This document shows positions 26,858-36,124 of a stretch of DNA of 64,000 bases, in pieces. Each line of letters begins with the position of its first letter. Within the stretch, counting starts at the first letter, position 1. This DNA comes from a bacterium (lineage in GTDB: Bacteria; Planctomycetota; Planctomycetia; Pirellulales; Pirellulaceae). Location: NCBI GenBank assembly GCA_016124445.1, contig WGNR01000012.1, positions 62,001 to 126,000 on the forward strand. Reading direction: 5' to 3'. The notes under the pieces were generated by a model. It was not told the DNA's origin, ran no database searches, and saw nothing but the letters and a program-made list of their open reading frames with translations. The position numbers and the translations under genes are program-made.

Positions 26858-27175
<318 letters not shown>

Positions 27176-27180
27176 GTATC

Positions 27181-27414
27181 GTGTTACCGCTGGGAAACGA
27201 TCCACCAATGTATTCAAAACTCAGTGGCGCACCGCATTATCACGCGTGGGCTGAAGGGAAACGTGAGCAGGGTGAGAGCGAAGAACTTCTCGCCAAAATG
27301 GAGAATGTGTCGTTCTGGGTACGGCACAGCGAGTTAGTCGAATTGCGTGCAAAGGACTTTGAACGGTTATTTGGCATTTTGAAAAACGAGCAGCGAAACA
27401 ACGAGAGTGCATGA
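27181..27414 (+). CDS. Small unknown protein, cassette gene after yjbQ copy 4
   Basis: 77 residues from GTG 27181, or 68 from ATG 27208 (MYSKLSGAPHYHAWAEGKRE). Charged and helical; ends with LVELRAKDFERLFGILKNEQ. It follows truncated yjbQ by 5 nt in the same arrangement as the other cassettes. No family recognised. Confidence 0.5.
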   Translation: MLPLGNDPPMYSKLSGAPHYHAWAEGKREQGESEELLAKMENVSFWVRHSELVELRAKDFERLFGILKNEQRNNESA

Positions 27415-27457
27415 TCCAATCCGGGCGAGTGCCTAAAAGTGATCGGGGAGTAGCAGC

Positions 27458-27739
27458 ATGAAAGTCTTCATCGTGCTACACCACGAGATAATGGGAACTC
27501 CAGACAACTGCCGTGCGGATGAAATGGTTTTCTATACCTGCACGAGCATGAAAAAGGCCCTGGAACTCATCAAGAACTCCAGCGTAGATCGCTGGTCATG
27601 GTGGGAAATTCGAGTTCAAGAGACAGATCGCTTAGAATTGCCGGAACACGTCGGGTACTATGGCAGACGTGGCGGCAAACTCACTAAGCCACCCTACGAA
27701 AAATGTGTTGAAATCTTCAAGAATCAGCCCCGCACATAG
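27458..27739 (+). CDS. Small unknown protein
   Basis: 93 residues starting MKVFIVLHHEIMGTPDNC after a GGGGAG ribosome-binding site. Contains FYTCTSMKKALELIKNSS and SWWEIRVQE, then VGYYGRRGGK near the end. Small alpha/beta protein; no signal peptide. No family named with confidence. Same orientation as its neighbours, gaps of 43 and 35 nt. Confidence 0.58.
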   Translation: MKVFIVLHHEIMGTPDNCRADEMVFYTCTSMKKALELIKNSSVDRWSWWEIRVQETDRLELPEHVGYYGRRGGKLTKPPYEKCVEIFKNQPRT

Positions 27740-27774
27740 CAATTCAGCGAGATACGAAACCAAGTTGAGTCCGC

Positions 27775-28089
27775 ATGAAATTCAGCATGACACTCGATTA
27801 CGACAACATATTGAACCAACTGTTTCAAGTTGGCGATGATGGGCGAATTGAAATCGGCTGGGCGAAAAGTCGTGAGGCCGTGGGGACGCTTGATGGTTTG
27901 CAAGAGTCGACGCTCTTCTCGGACTACATCATGGAAGGATTCGTCACTTACTATCTTCGTCTGGTAAGAACGGCGGATGGCTGCGTTCTTGAAGTGCGGC
28001 TTACGGGAACGAACCGAGACCAATATATCCCTTTCACCGTCCGGGATTATATCAAATGGGCAGGGATTGAAGCTGAGTTTTTTCCATGA
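27775..28089 (+). CDS. Small unknown protein
   Basis: 104 residues starting MKFSMTLDYDNILNQLFQVG. A beta-rich central part (TYYLRLVRTADGCVLEVRLTG) suggests a compact cytosolic fold. Its stop overlaps the start of the next gene (ATGA at 28086-28089), so translation is coupled. Immunity role is possible from context only. Confidence 0.58.
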   Translation: MKFSMTLDYDNILNQLFQVGDDGRIEIGWAKSREAVGTLDGLQESTLFSDYIMEGFVTYYLRLVRTADGCVLEVRLTGTNRDQYIPFTVRDYIKWAGIEAEFFP

Positions 28090-28460
28090 AGATCGATTGG
28101 CTGGCAGCAAGTCTGGTGTGCGAGGGGCGAGTCATTCGCCCTCCTTTGGATCCATCCAAACCTACGAATGAGGACTTGCCTGAGATCTGCTTTCGGATGC
28201 TCCTGATCCTGGATTCGATTGAGTTTGCTCGCTGTGAGGGGCGGTGGATCAACCTGGAGATTTTCGATCCCATCGATACGCTCTCCTCAGACTTGCTCCA
28301 TAAGGAAACCAACCTTTTGAGCGACTGGATCGACTGCATCGAGCGGTTCGGTGAATACTACCAGTTGTCTGGAAGTCACAAGATTGACGTATCACCACGC
28401 GCCGTAAGCGACGCTTCAGAGGAAATCGAGCGACTGGGAATAGAGCCTCTTGATGGATAA
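28086..28460 (+). CDS. Small unknown protein
   Basis: 124 residues starting MKIDWLAASLVCEGRV. Acidic, with a helix-rich middle (LPEICFRMLLILDSIEFARC) and an amphipathic C-terminus. Overlaps the gene before it by 4 nt and the gene after it by 8 nt. No recognised family. Confidence 0.58.
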   Translation: MKIDWLAASLVCEGRVIRPPLDPSKPTNEDLPEICFRMLLILDSIEFARCEGRWINLEIFDPIDTLSSDLLHKETNLLSDWIDCIERFGEYYQLSGSHKIDVSPRAVSDASEEIERLGIEPLDG

Positions 28461-28899
28461 ACGCGCGCAATCCATGGACATAAATCTTCTCTTTGACGGT
28501 TATTACTACACTGGCCCCAGGGAGTGGGAAGACTGGCATGCTGGCGTCAGAATGCACGGGATTCGCTTCTCCTATATCAGGTACTATCCCGATGGCACTT
28601 GGCTGAGTTGTTACCGTGACCACGAGTTCGCGTTTTGGGAATTCAGTGAATCCCTTAGCCGGGAGTTATTTGCCGACGCAATGCGTGATCGTGCTCCTCG
28701 CATCGCAGATGCAGATCCTCTTTGCACGGCTGGTAAATACTCTATCGACCACGACATCCTCACCGAAACGCTCGCCCCTGACTGGACTGGTGGTCAAACT
28801 TGGAATTCGCGGTACCGAATACTTGTTGATCGCCTTGTTAGCGTTGACGATGATGCTTCCGCTGTTGCATGGTTGTTTCAACCCCAACCAATATCCTGA
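28453..28899 (+). CDS. Small unknown protein
   Basis: 148 residues from ATG 28453, or 141 from ATG 28474 (MDINLLFDGYYYTGPREWED). The aromatic-rich first half (GIRFSYIRYYPDGTWLSCYR) recalls small beta-barrel immunity-like proteins, but no family is named. Overlaps the preceding gene slightly, so probably part of the same transcript. Confidence 0.55.
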   Translation: MDKRAQSMDINLLFDGYYYTGPREWEDWHAGVRMHGIRFSYIRYYPDGTWLSCYRDHEFAFWEFSESLSRELFADAMRDRAPRIADADPLCTAGKYSIDHDILTETLAPDWTGGQTWNSRYRILVDRLVSVDDDASAVAWLFQPQPIS

Positions 28900-28928
28900 A
28901 ATTAACCATTCCGCCTGGTGCCACTAAC

Positions 28929-29296
28929 ATGAGCGAAGATGATTGGCAAAGTGTTGACGAGGCAATCAAGCGTTTCGGTTTGCCACCTGGGCACATGCTG
29001 ATGGCAGCCGCTCCCATGTTTTGCAGAATCCGACTCGCGTCATCGCGACATGTTGGCGGTCCCCTTGGTGTCGTTGGGTGCGTGAGGATGTCTTCTTATT
29101 CAAGACCCATCTATACAATGGCACGTCGACGCTGGTCCCGTTGGCGGCTATTCATGTCACGAAAGGTTTTCAGTTGCTCGCCGGGACGAACTCTGTCGAT
29201 GCCTGGTTTGAGGATGCACCCTGTGTAAATGATTCCTGGGAGCCTTTTGATGAAGCGAAACTGCTGAAAGCGATTAAGCAATTCTCTTTTTACTGA
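28929..29296 (+). pseudogene. Frameshifted small array gene
   Basis: The frame from ATG 28929 (MSEDDWQSVDEAIKRFGLPP) reads sensibly to about 29015, then becomes unlikely. The adjacent frame continues with coding character from about 29020 (WREDVFLFKTHLYNG-like segment, then TKGFQLLAGTNSVDAWFEDA) to a stop at 29296. A single-base change near 29012-29020 would join them into a protein of about 122 residues. Either a recently decayed gene or a sequencing error. Confidence 0.5.
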
Positions 29297-29407
29297 ATTG
29301 ATCAAATTCGCTGCTTGTATCTGGGATTGAGGAAGCCTATCCTCGAATCCGTTTTGCCGACCGCAAACGGATTGGAACAACCTCCCTAAACAATGTGAGC
29401 CCGCGGT

Positions 29408-29983
29408 ATGAAGTTCGCTGAAGACTACTTTGAAGATGACCAGGCCCGTGCCTGGTATACAAACATGGTTCAGCATGTTCTCGACCATGCCCCTGCCTGC
29501 CTCGGTGGTTTTGAGACCAAGCGGGTTCCCCTGGCTGACGATACCTGGGATGGCCGGGTCGAATGGAAGATCGCGTGTCCATGTGGTTCGGATAGCGGAA
29601 AGATCTTGGGATACTCGCTCGCAGGACTCCAACCTTCCTACGATGGCCCAACAGTCTTCGTCACCCCTCTGGCATTTCAGTGTTCCGCTTGTGAGCAGGT
29701 GATTGAGATCATTGATACCGACAAGCACGGATACGATGGCGAACTTGGTCATGGTGCGGCAACGATTCGGGGGGAAGGGGCCCGAACGACATTTGCTTGC
29801 CAATCTTGCCAACATACAACGTTCCGCCTGGTGACCTGTTTCCAGCATTCGCAGTTCGACATCATTGAGGACGAACCAGAACTTGAGCCGGTTGCCCAAA
29901 ACTATTTTGACTGGTTTGAATGTCAGGCCAGTTGCATGAACTGTGGAACAGAACAGAGTGTTGGAGATTACGAATTAGCCTAG
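29408..29983 (+). CDS. Unknown protein with four Cys-pair motifs
   Basis: 191 residues starting MKFAEDYFEDDQARAWYTNM. Four cysteine pairs are visible: CPC, CSAC, CQSC and CMNC, consistent with one or two zinc ribbons or other metal sites. No signal peptide. Family not recognised. It lies 111 nt after the frameshifted gene and 16 nt before the pentapeptide-repeat gene. Confidence 0.62.
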   Translation: MKFAEDYFEDDQARAWYTNMVQHVLDHAPACLGGFETKRVPLADDTWDGRVEWKIACPCGSDSGKILGYSLAGLQPSYDGPTVFVTPLAFQCSACEQVIEIIDTDKHGYDGELGHGAATIRGEGARTTFACQSCQHTTFRLVTCFQHSQFDIIEDEPELEPVAQNYFDWFECQASCMNCGTEQSVGDYELA

Positions 29984-29999
29984 CGTACCGCGAGTCGAC

Positions 30000-30557
30000 A
30001 TGATGGATTCGGATAAATTGCACGAACGCCTCTCCTACGAAGATTCATGCCTCCTGCTGCAGCAGCACGGCTACCCCGATGCAGGCGCCGACGGCAAAAT
30101 CCCACCGATGCCAGATCACCTTCCGCAGTACGACGATGAAGAGCCGCTGGGTGTATCGTTTTTTCGAACGTTTGCCAATGAAGATGTTTTAGAGAATCTT
30201 ACCATTCCCCGTACGTTTTTCGGTCGGTCCGAAATGAGAGCGATTTCGTTCCTCAATTCTGATCTGTCTGAGTCGAATTTGTGCTGGAATGATTTCATTG
30301 AAGTCAACTTTGAGTGTGCGGACCTGGGCAAGTGTGATATGCGGGCATCCTTGTTCGAGGACGTCCGTTTCGTAAGAGCGAATCTCTGCGGCGCCGATCT
30401 GCGCCAGTCCACCTTCGATTCGTGCGACTTCACCGAGGCCGCCATGAAGGGTGCAAAACTGACCAGGAAACAAGCCGAGGATATCCGCTTCTCCGACGAA
30501 CAACGCGGCATGATCGATTGGCAAGATTCCGAGGGAGAAGAACCCCCAGGCGGATAG
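30000..30557 (+). CDS. Pentapeptide-repeat protein
   Basis: 185 residues. Residues about 70-155 form pentapeptide repeats of the A-x-L/F type, for example SDLSESNLCWNDF, ANLCGADLRQSTF and CDFTEAAMKGAKL, predicted to fold as a right-handed quadrilateral beta-helix. The first 65 residues (LSYEDSCLLLQQHGYPDAG) are non-repetitive. Members occur both as gyrase-protecting proteins and as components of toxin-immunity loci; the second is favoured by its place at the end of the array. ATG 30000 or 30003. Confidence 0.75.
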   Translation: MMDSDKLHERLSYEDSCLLLQQHGYPDAGADGKIPPMPDHLPQYDDEEPLGVSFFRTFANEDVLENLTIPRTFFGRSEMRAISFLNSDLSESNLCWNDFIEVNFECADLGKCDMRASLFEDVRFVRANLCGADLRQSTFDSCDFTEAAMKGAKLTRKQAEDIRFSDEQRGMIDWQDSEGEEPPGG

Positions 30558-30849
30558 GAAATTATATGCGAGTGAAGTTCCCCTACTCGCATCATCTGGT
30601 GTCGCCAATAGCCGCTGGCCGAGATGGCCGGCATCGATTCCAAGCTAGGCGGTCTTGCAGGGTGCCAAGCATCACGCACCCCCGCGATTAAGGTCAGAGT
30701 CTCGCTCCATCTGACAATCTTTCCCCTTTTTCCAAATTCCGTTGACCGCAAATCGCATCGTTTCCGCGTTTAATGCGGAGAGAGGGTCTGTTCCGAGCGG
30801 GCTCTTGAAATGCTAGTCGCTCAGAAGCTTATTATTGGGGGGATTGGTG

Positions 30850-32145
30850 ATGCGGTTTTTCGTGCTCTTGCTGGCAGGTGGAATTGGTCTTGGACTGGCG
30901 AGCTCAGCGAAAGCGGATCGGCCTGGGTATATCGAATCATTTTTCATCGAAGGGAAATACGTCGAGGGTACCAGGGCGATGGAGGACAGGATTCACATCC
31001 GCGGAAATGATGCCGAAGCGAGTTATGCGCTCGGCATGATGCAGTTCCTGCAGGCCTTCGAACTGCTGAATCAAAACATGTATCGGCATGGTCTTCAGGC
31101 ACCCAACGGCCAGTTCGCACTCGTTCAATTGGTAACCGGGCCACTTCCTGGCGTTTCGGTGCAGCGACTGCCAGTGGCACACAATCCGCAAGCGCAGCCG
31201 ATCACTTACGATCGCTGGCGAATGATCCTCGAGCAATTTGTCCGAGACATGAAGACGGTCGAGGAAACTCTTTCACAGCACCAACAGCATCCCACGTTGA
31301 ACTTGCCGGTTTGGCAGATTCGACTCGATTTAGATGGTGATGGCATTACCAAACCAGACGAGACGTTTGCCAGGCTCTACTTTCAGTTCTTCGCAGGAAT
31401 GCGTCCCCAGCAGATTCCGAAGCCGACGCCTGAGATGGAAGGGTTCACCATCCAGTTCGACCAAACCGATGTGTATTGGCTGATTGCCTATACGCATACG
31501 ATCCGTTCCGCTTTGCAGTTGTATCTTGCCTACGACTCCCAGGAGCTGTTCGATAGCATCGCGCATCATGTGTTTTCGGGAAATCCAACTCCTCCACAAT
31601 TCGATCGGAAGGTCCTCAGCTTTCCGCAGACTGGCGGGCTAGGCAATGCGGATATTTTCGCCGACCTGATCCTGGTTGTGCATCAGATGAGGTTTCGTCT
31701 GATCGATCCCGATCGTACTAAGGCTGCCCGGGTACACTTGCTGACGGCGATCAAGCATAGTCGCCTGATGTGGGATGCGGCGGAGAGAGAAACGGATGAC
31801 CGCAACGAGTGGATTCCCAACGCACGGCAACGGCAAGTCACCGGGTTAAACGTTACCGACGAACGAATCAAAGCCTGGCGTTTGTTCCTGGATGAAGCGG
31901 AAGAAGTCTTGGAAGGCAAAAAGCTGGTTTCCCATTGGCGGTCAGCGGACGGTCGGGGAATCAACATCAAGAGGGTGCTGACCGAACCGAGAGACTTTGA
32001 CCTTCTGGCTTGGGTCCATGGGGCTGCGGCGGTTCCGTATTTAGAGAGCGGCCCCATCGTCACCCCTGAACGACAACGAGAGATTCTCCAACCGTTTGGA
32101 GGCAATTTCGGTACGTTCGGTGCATTCAGCTTTCGGGTCAATTGA
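30850..32145 (+). CDS. Secreted protein of unknown function
   Basis: 431 residues from ATG 30850, with a signal peptide (MRFFVLLLAGGIGLGLASSA) and predicted cleavage after KA. The mature part begins YIESFFIEGKYVEGTRAMED and ASYALGMMQFLQAFELL, a helical TPR-like start. It continues with LDLDGDGITKPDETFARLYF, a possible EF-hand-type D-x-D-x-D-G loop. Family not recognised. Its composition and size are unlike the array genes, so it probably marks the array's right boundary. The 30558-30849 gap holds no evident gene. Confidence 0.7.
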   Translation: MRFFVLLLAGGIGLGLASSAKADRPGYIESFFIEGKYVEGTRAMEDRIHIRGNDAEASYALGMMQFLQAFELLNQNMYRHGLQAPNGQFALVQLVTGPLPGVSVQRLPVAHNPQAQPITYDRWRMILEQFVRDMKTVEETLSQHQQHPTLNLPVWQIRLDLDGDGITKPDETFARLYFQFFAGMRPQQIPKPTPEMEGFTIQFDQTDVYWLIAYTHTIRSALQLYLAYDSQELFDSIAHHVFSGNPTPPQFDRKVLSFPQTGGLGNADIFADLILVVHQMRFRLIDPDRTKAARVHLLTAIKHSRLMWDAAERETDDRNEWIPNARQRQVTGLNVTDERIKAWRLFLDEAEEVLEGKKLVSHWRSADGRGINIKRVLTEPRDFDLLAWVHGAAAVPYLESGPIVTPERQREILQPFGGNFGTFGAFSFRVN

Positions 32146-32624
32146 CCGGTGATGAATAAAAAAGAAACGATGCATGAATCAAGCGAACGCTGGTCCTTCA
32201 TTGCTTTGGCTTGGCCGACGACTTTATCGCTAAATTGATACGGCTAAACCCGTTGACAAAAAACCGGGGGGATCCCCCCTGAAAGCGTTTGTCGCTTGCT
32301 TTCAAAACTTGAGCAAACGGCACAACACGATTCGTTCGTGGGGCCAATTATGTGCAAAATGGTGCAGGATGATTTCACGTGGCACCTTCACGGGCCTACT
32401 CTTCTTTGCCATTGGCGGTCGCCACAGTCGTGGGGGTCAGCGGTCGCCGGGGGGTTTGACTGATAATCGAATTGATTTACCGGCAGTTAAATCCAATGGC
32501 ATTCAAGAGGTTCTCGTGGCCGGGGCGGCATTGCGAATCGAGCGATCGATTCGAGACACGAAAGCTTGATTTACGAGTTGTTTTCACGAAATCGAGTGTT
32601 CGTATTCTGAAAGGGGGAGCCGCT
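32146..32624. other. Long intergenic region with a GGGGGGATCCCCCC palindrome
   Basis: No convincing gene; a short possible frame at 32309-32569 has no coding character. The 14-bp perfect palindrome at about 32266-32279 follows a TTGACA-like box at about 32254. Neither is enough to name a promoter or terminator. Confidence 0.4.
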
Positions 32625-33095
32625 ATGCCCCGTACGCCAGAAGGTATTGAAATTGTCGAAGTCGACGAGGCCGCCATCATCGCTTTGTTACGTTGCGTCA
32701 GCCTGGTGAAGTTGGAACAGACCATTGCCGCGAACGTTGGAGCGGCCGTGGAAAGGAACGAATCGGCCGTTTATGTCAGTATGCTTCAGGCCAATCTTGA
32801 AGTCTGTGGAATGACAGTTGCCGAGTTGGAAAACCACATCGCCGAGAATTGGGAACAAATCGCGAGATTGGCAACAAGAATGCTCCTCGAATCGTCGGGC
32901 ACGACGTCCCCGGACGAAGAGTCGCCGCGTCAATTGTCAGCCGGGTTTGGCATTTCGTATGCCATCTATCATCAGTTTCTATCGTGGCGGACGCCGGAGG
33001 AATTGATGGCATACCTGCAGAACCGCCGGGTTCCCAATCGCGCCAAGTTCGCCCTCAATCTGCAGCGTTGGTATCAGCAGGTCCGTGAAGGCTAG
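32625..33095 (+). CDS. Unknown helical cytosolic protein
   Basis: 156 residues from ATG 32625, preceded by AAGGGGGAG. Starts MPRTPEGIEIVEVDEAAIIA. All-helical appearance (AAVERNESAVYVSMLQANLE, then MTVAELENHIAENWEQI), no signal peptide, ends in LNLQRWYQQVREG. Family not recognised. Upstream in-frame codons are open but lack coding character. Convergent with the next gene. Confidence 0.65.
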   Translation: MPRTPEGIEIVEVDEAAIIALLRCVSLVKLEQTIAANVGAAVERNESAVYVSMLQANLEVCGMTVAELENHIAENWEQIARLATRMLLESSGTTSPDEESPRQLSAGFGISYAIYHQFLSWRTPEELMAYLQNRRVPNRAKFALNLQRWYQQVREG

Positions 33096-33120
33096 GCGAC
33101 ATGACGCGATGCTCGTGCGG

Positions 33121-34011
33121 TTAAGTCTCCAGCATCCGATCGAGCGCCGTTAGTGCGATATGCCAGGGTGACTGACGTGTCTCTTGGACCTGCCACCACT
33201 GATCGACAATGTCAGCCAAAGCTTGGTGTCCAGTACGGCTAACCTGCCAAAGTTCCAGCGCTTTGGCAGTGCTGATGGTGCCGGACCTGATTAGTTCGAC
33301 TTCCTCGGCAGCGTACAGAATGCCGGGGAGTGTCGCCAGTCTGGCAATCAAAGGCAGGCGGTCGCGCGAGAAGTTCTCGCTGTATTTCGGCAGGTCCAGA
33401 TTCAATTGGGCCAACAGCCAACCGAGCCGCACCACTTCAGGAAGTTCTGGCTGAGGATCGTACAAGACCGCTTCGATCCGGACGCTGTTGTAGTCCAGGT
33501 GAGCCGTTCCCCGGCCGCCGCTTGTTGGCAAAACCAGGATGACATCGGCTTTGTCCGGGATAAACTCTTCCGGTAGCGCGCGTTGGAGCAAGGTTAGCAG
33601 TCCTGGTCCTCGTGCCTCCCAGGCCTCTTGCAGCGGACGCCGCCGGAGCGAAAGTTCCTGCTGAGCGCTGGGTATGGCCTGATGGTAGGCATTGGCCAGG
33701 TCCGAGAGAACGCCTCCCAGGTACGAAGCCTTGCCCGACTCGCTGCCATCCAGCCCAAGTGTCTTGCGAAGGATCACGCGGGCCAGTTCGGTCTTCCCCT
33801 CGATCTGGGCAGAAAGCGGTAAGGCAATTCTCCAGAAAAGATTCAATGGGACAGCGGCCGTATTCAATTCGCCTAGGAGCCTCTCAACCGGAGCCTTTAG
33901 CGCGGCGGTCAACTTCTCCGAGCGCTCTGTATCTCGATTCTGGGCGACGATTTGCGCTGCATGCAGGCAGCTGGTCCAGATATTTTCTTGCCAACGAAGT
34001 TCTAGATTCAT
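33121..34011 (-). CDS. Unknown Leu/Ala-rich protein
   Basis: 296 residues from ATG 34011 (MNLELRWQENIWTSCLHAAQ), preceded by AAGGA at good spacing; an ATG at 34056 would add 15 residues. Mostly helical, with a segment DKADVILVLPTSGGRGTAHLD in the middle and a C-terminal helical block. Reads like a planctomycete-specific cytosolic protein; I do not recognise a domain. Divergent from speA. Confidence 0.62.
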   Translation of the reverse strand: MNLELRWQENIWTSCLHAAQIVAQNRDTERSEKLTAALKAPVERLLGELNTAAVPLNLFWRIALPLSAQIEGKTELARVILRKTLGLDGSESGKASYLGGVLSDLANAYHQAIPSAQQELSLRRRPLQEAWEARGPGLLTLLQRALPEEFIPDKADVILVLPTSGGRGTAHLDYNSVRIEAVLYDPQPELPEVVRLGWLLAQLNLDLPKYSENFSRDRLPLIARLATLPGILYAAEEVELIRSGTISTAKALELWQVSRTGHQALADIVDQWWQVQETRQSPWHIALTALDRMLET

Positions 34012-34165
34012 CGGGAGGGTTCCTTCCGCTGGGGCGATGGTATGTTCTAAAATCATCTCTTTCGCCAGGCAGCTTGGCAACCGATAAGGGAAAACCCTTT
34101 CACTTGCGTCTGCTGGGCAGCACACCCTGAAATCATGTTCTGCACGCCGTGGGAGAGTGGAACTC

Positions 34166-36070
34166 ATGCTGAAAGAGAATGGCAATCGATGGACCCCAGC
34201 CGATTCGACCGACCTGTACGAAATCGACCGGTGGGGTAAGAACTACTTCAGCATTAGCGACCAGGGACATGTCCTGGTCCATCCTTCCAAGTCGACCGAC
34301 AAAACGATCGACTTGAAGACGGTCGTCGATCGGTTGGAAGCCCGCGGCATTGATCTGCCAATCCTGCTACGTTTCAGCGAGATCCTGCAAAACCGGTTGG
34401 AAGAAATCAACAACGCGTTTTCCGCCGCGATCACCGAGTACGGATACGAGAACAAGTATTCGTGCATCTACCCGATCAAGGTCAACCAGCAGCGGCACGT
34501 CGTCGAAGAAGTGCTCGACTATGGCCGCCCGTTTGGCTTCGGTCTGGAAGCAGGCAGCAAGCCGGAACTGTTGGCAGTGATCGCCATGACCGACGAGCGT
34601 ACGCCGATCATCTGTAACGGTTTCAAGGATTCCGAGTACATCGAAATCGCCATGTACGGGCAGAAGCTCGGTCGAAACATTATTCCGGTGGTCGAGAAGT
34701 ACAGCGAGCTCGCCCTGATCTTGAAGACGGCCGAAGAAATCGGCGTACGTCCGAAGATCGGATTCCGCGTCAAATTGGCTTCCCGCGGCAAAGGACGTTG
34801 GTCGGCCAGTGGCGGCTATCACAGTAAGTTTGGTTTGACCGTAACCGAAGTGCTGCGAGCGCTTGACGAGCTGAAGACGCGCGGCATGGAAGATTGCTTC
34901 CAACTGCTGCACTATCACCAGGGAAGTCAGGTCAGCAACATTCGCTACGTGAAGAGTTCGTTGATTGAAGCGGCGCGCATCTATGTTGACCTGGTTCGCC
35001 GCGGGGCTGGGCTGAAGTACCTGGATGTCGGCGGCGGCCTGGGTGTTGACTACGACGGTTCGCAAACCGATTTCCATTCCAGCATGAACTACACGCTGGA
35101 AGAATATGCCCGCGACGTCGTGTCTCATGTGCTGTCGATCTGTAACGAGGCCGAAGTCCCCCATCCGCATCTACTGTCAGAAAGCGGCCGGGCGGTGGTT
35201 GCCTTCCATAGCGTGCTGGTCTTCGGCACGCTGGGCGTTGCCGAACAGGGACTGGGCGAGCTGAAACAAGAGATCGACGATGAAACGCCAGGCCCGTTGC
35301 GCGACTTGAAAGAGGCTTATGGCTCGGTCAGCCCGCGAACGGTGCTGGAAAGCTTCCACGATGCCCAAATGGCGTTGGACATGGCCTTATCGATGTTCAG
35401 CAACGGTAACATGACGCTGGAAGAGCGGAGCGAAGCGGAAACGCTGTACTGGAACTTGTGCTTCAAGATCCGCGGCCTGGTGACCCAATTGGATCACGTT
35501 CCGGAAGAGTTCGAAGGATTGGATCGCATGCTGTGCGATACCTATTTCTGCAACTTCTCTCTCTTTCAATCGCTGCCTGACAATTGGGCCATCAGTCAGC
35601 TGTTTCCGATCATGCCGATCCATCGCCTGAACGAAGAACCGGAACGGCATGCAGTGATCGGTGACATTACGTGTGACAGCGACGGCAAGATCGACCAGTT
35701 TATCGACCGCCGGCATGTCAAACGAACGCTACAACTACATCGTTACAACGGCCAGCCTTACTACATGGCAGCCTTTCTGGTGGGTGCCTACCAGGAAGTG
35801 CTGGGAGATCTGCATAACCTGTTTGGTGATACCAACGCCGTACACGTCGAACTGGATGATGAAGGTGAACCGACGTTCACCCACATCATCAAAGGGGACA
35901 CTGTCCAGGAGGTGCTGCACTACATGCAGTTCAACGAGGAAGAATTAACCCGGCAAATGCAGCGAAGCGTCGAACAATCAATCCGGCGCGGTGACATCCA
36001 ACAGAACGATGCCGGTACGATCATGAAATTCTATGAATCAGGACTCCGCGGCTACACGTACCTGGAGTAG
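34166..36070 (+). CDS. speA: Biosynthetic arginine decarboxylase
   Basis: PLP enzyme converting arginine to agmatine for polyamine synthesis. The 634 residues from ATG 34166 match the family length. Visible are the PLP-lysine segment SCIYPIKVNQQRHVVEEV, LLHYHQGSQVSNIR, the phosphate-binding LDVGGGLGVDYDGS, ESGRAVVAFH, and the active-site GDITCDSDGKID with its cysteine. The helical insertion between the barrel and beta domains is present. GTG 34157 is in frame but the ATG has the better ribosome-binding site (GGGAGAG). Confidence 0.96.
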   Translation: MLKENGNRWTPADSTDLYEIDRWGKNYFSISDQGHVLVHPSKSTDKTIDLKTVVDRLEARGIDLPILLRFSEILQNRLEEINNAFSAAITEYGYENKYSCIYPIKVNQQRHVVEEVLDYGRPFGFGLEAGSKPELLAVIAMTDERTPIICNGFKDSEYIEIAMYGQKLGRNIIPVVEKYSELALILKTAEEIGVRPKIGFRVKLASRGKGRWSASGGYHSKFGLTVTEVLRALDELKTRGMEDCFQLLHYHQGSQVSNIRYVKSSLIEAARIYVDLVRRGAGLKYLDVGGGLGVDYDGSQTDFHSSMNYTLEEYARDVVSHVLSICNEAEVPHPHLLSESGRAVVAFHSVLVFGTLGVAEQGLGELKQEIDDETPGPLRDLKEAYGSVSPRTVLESFHDAQMALDMALSMFSNGNMTLEERSEAETLYWNLCFKIRGLVTQLDHVPEEFEGLDRMLCDTYFCNFSLFQSLPDNWAISQLFPIMPIHRLNEEPERHAVIGDITCDSDGKIDQFIDRRHVKRTLQLHRYNGQPYYMAAFLVGAYQEVLGDLHNLFGDTNAVHVELDDEGEPTFTHIIKGDTVQEVLHYMQFNEEELTRQMQRSVEQSIRRGDIQQNDAGTIMKFYESGLRGYTYLE

Positions 36071-36124
36071 CCGCGCATCTCGGGCGGTTCGCCTTCTCTC
36101 TGCCTTGGGGGGAGAAAGCACGAA

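Noticed and set aside
32309..32569. Possible 86-codon gene
   Set aside because: No ribosome-binding site, unlikely composition, and overlaps the upstream region of the better supported 32625 gene.
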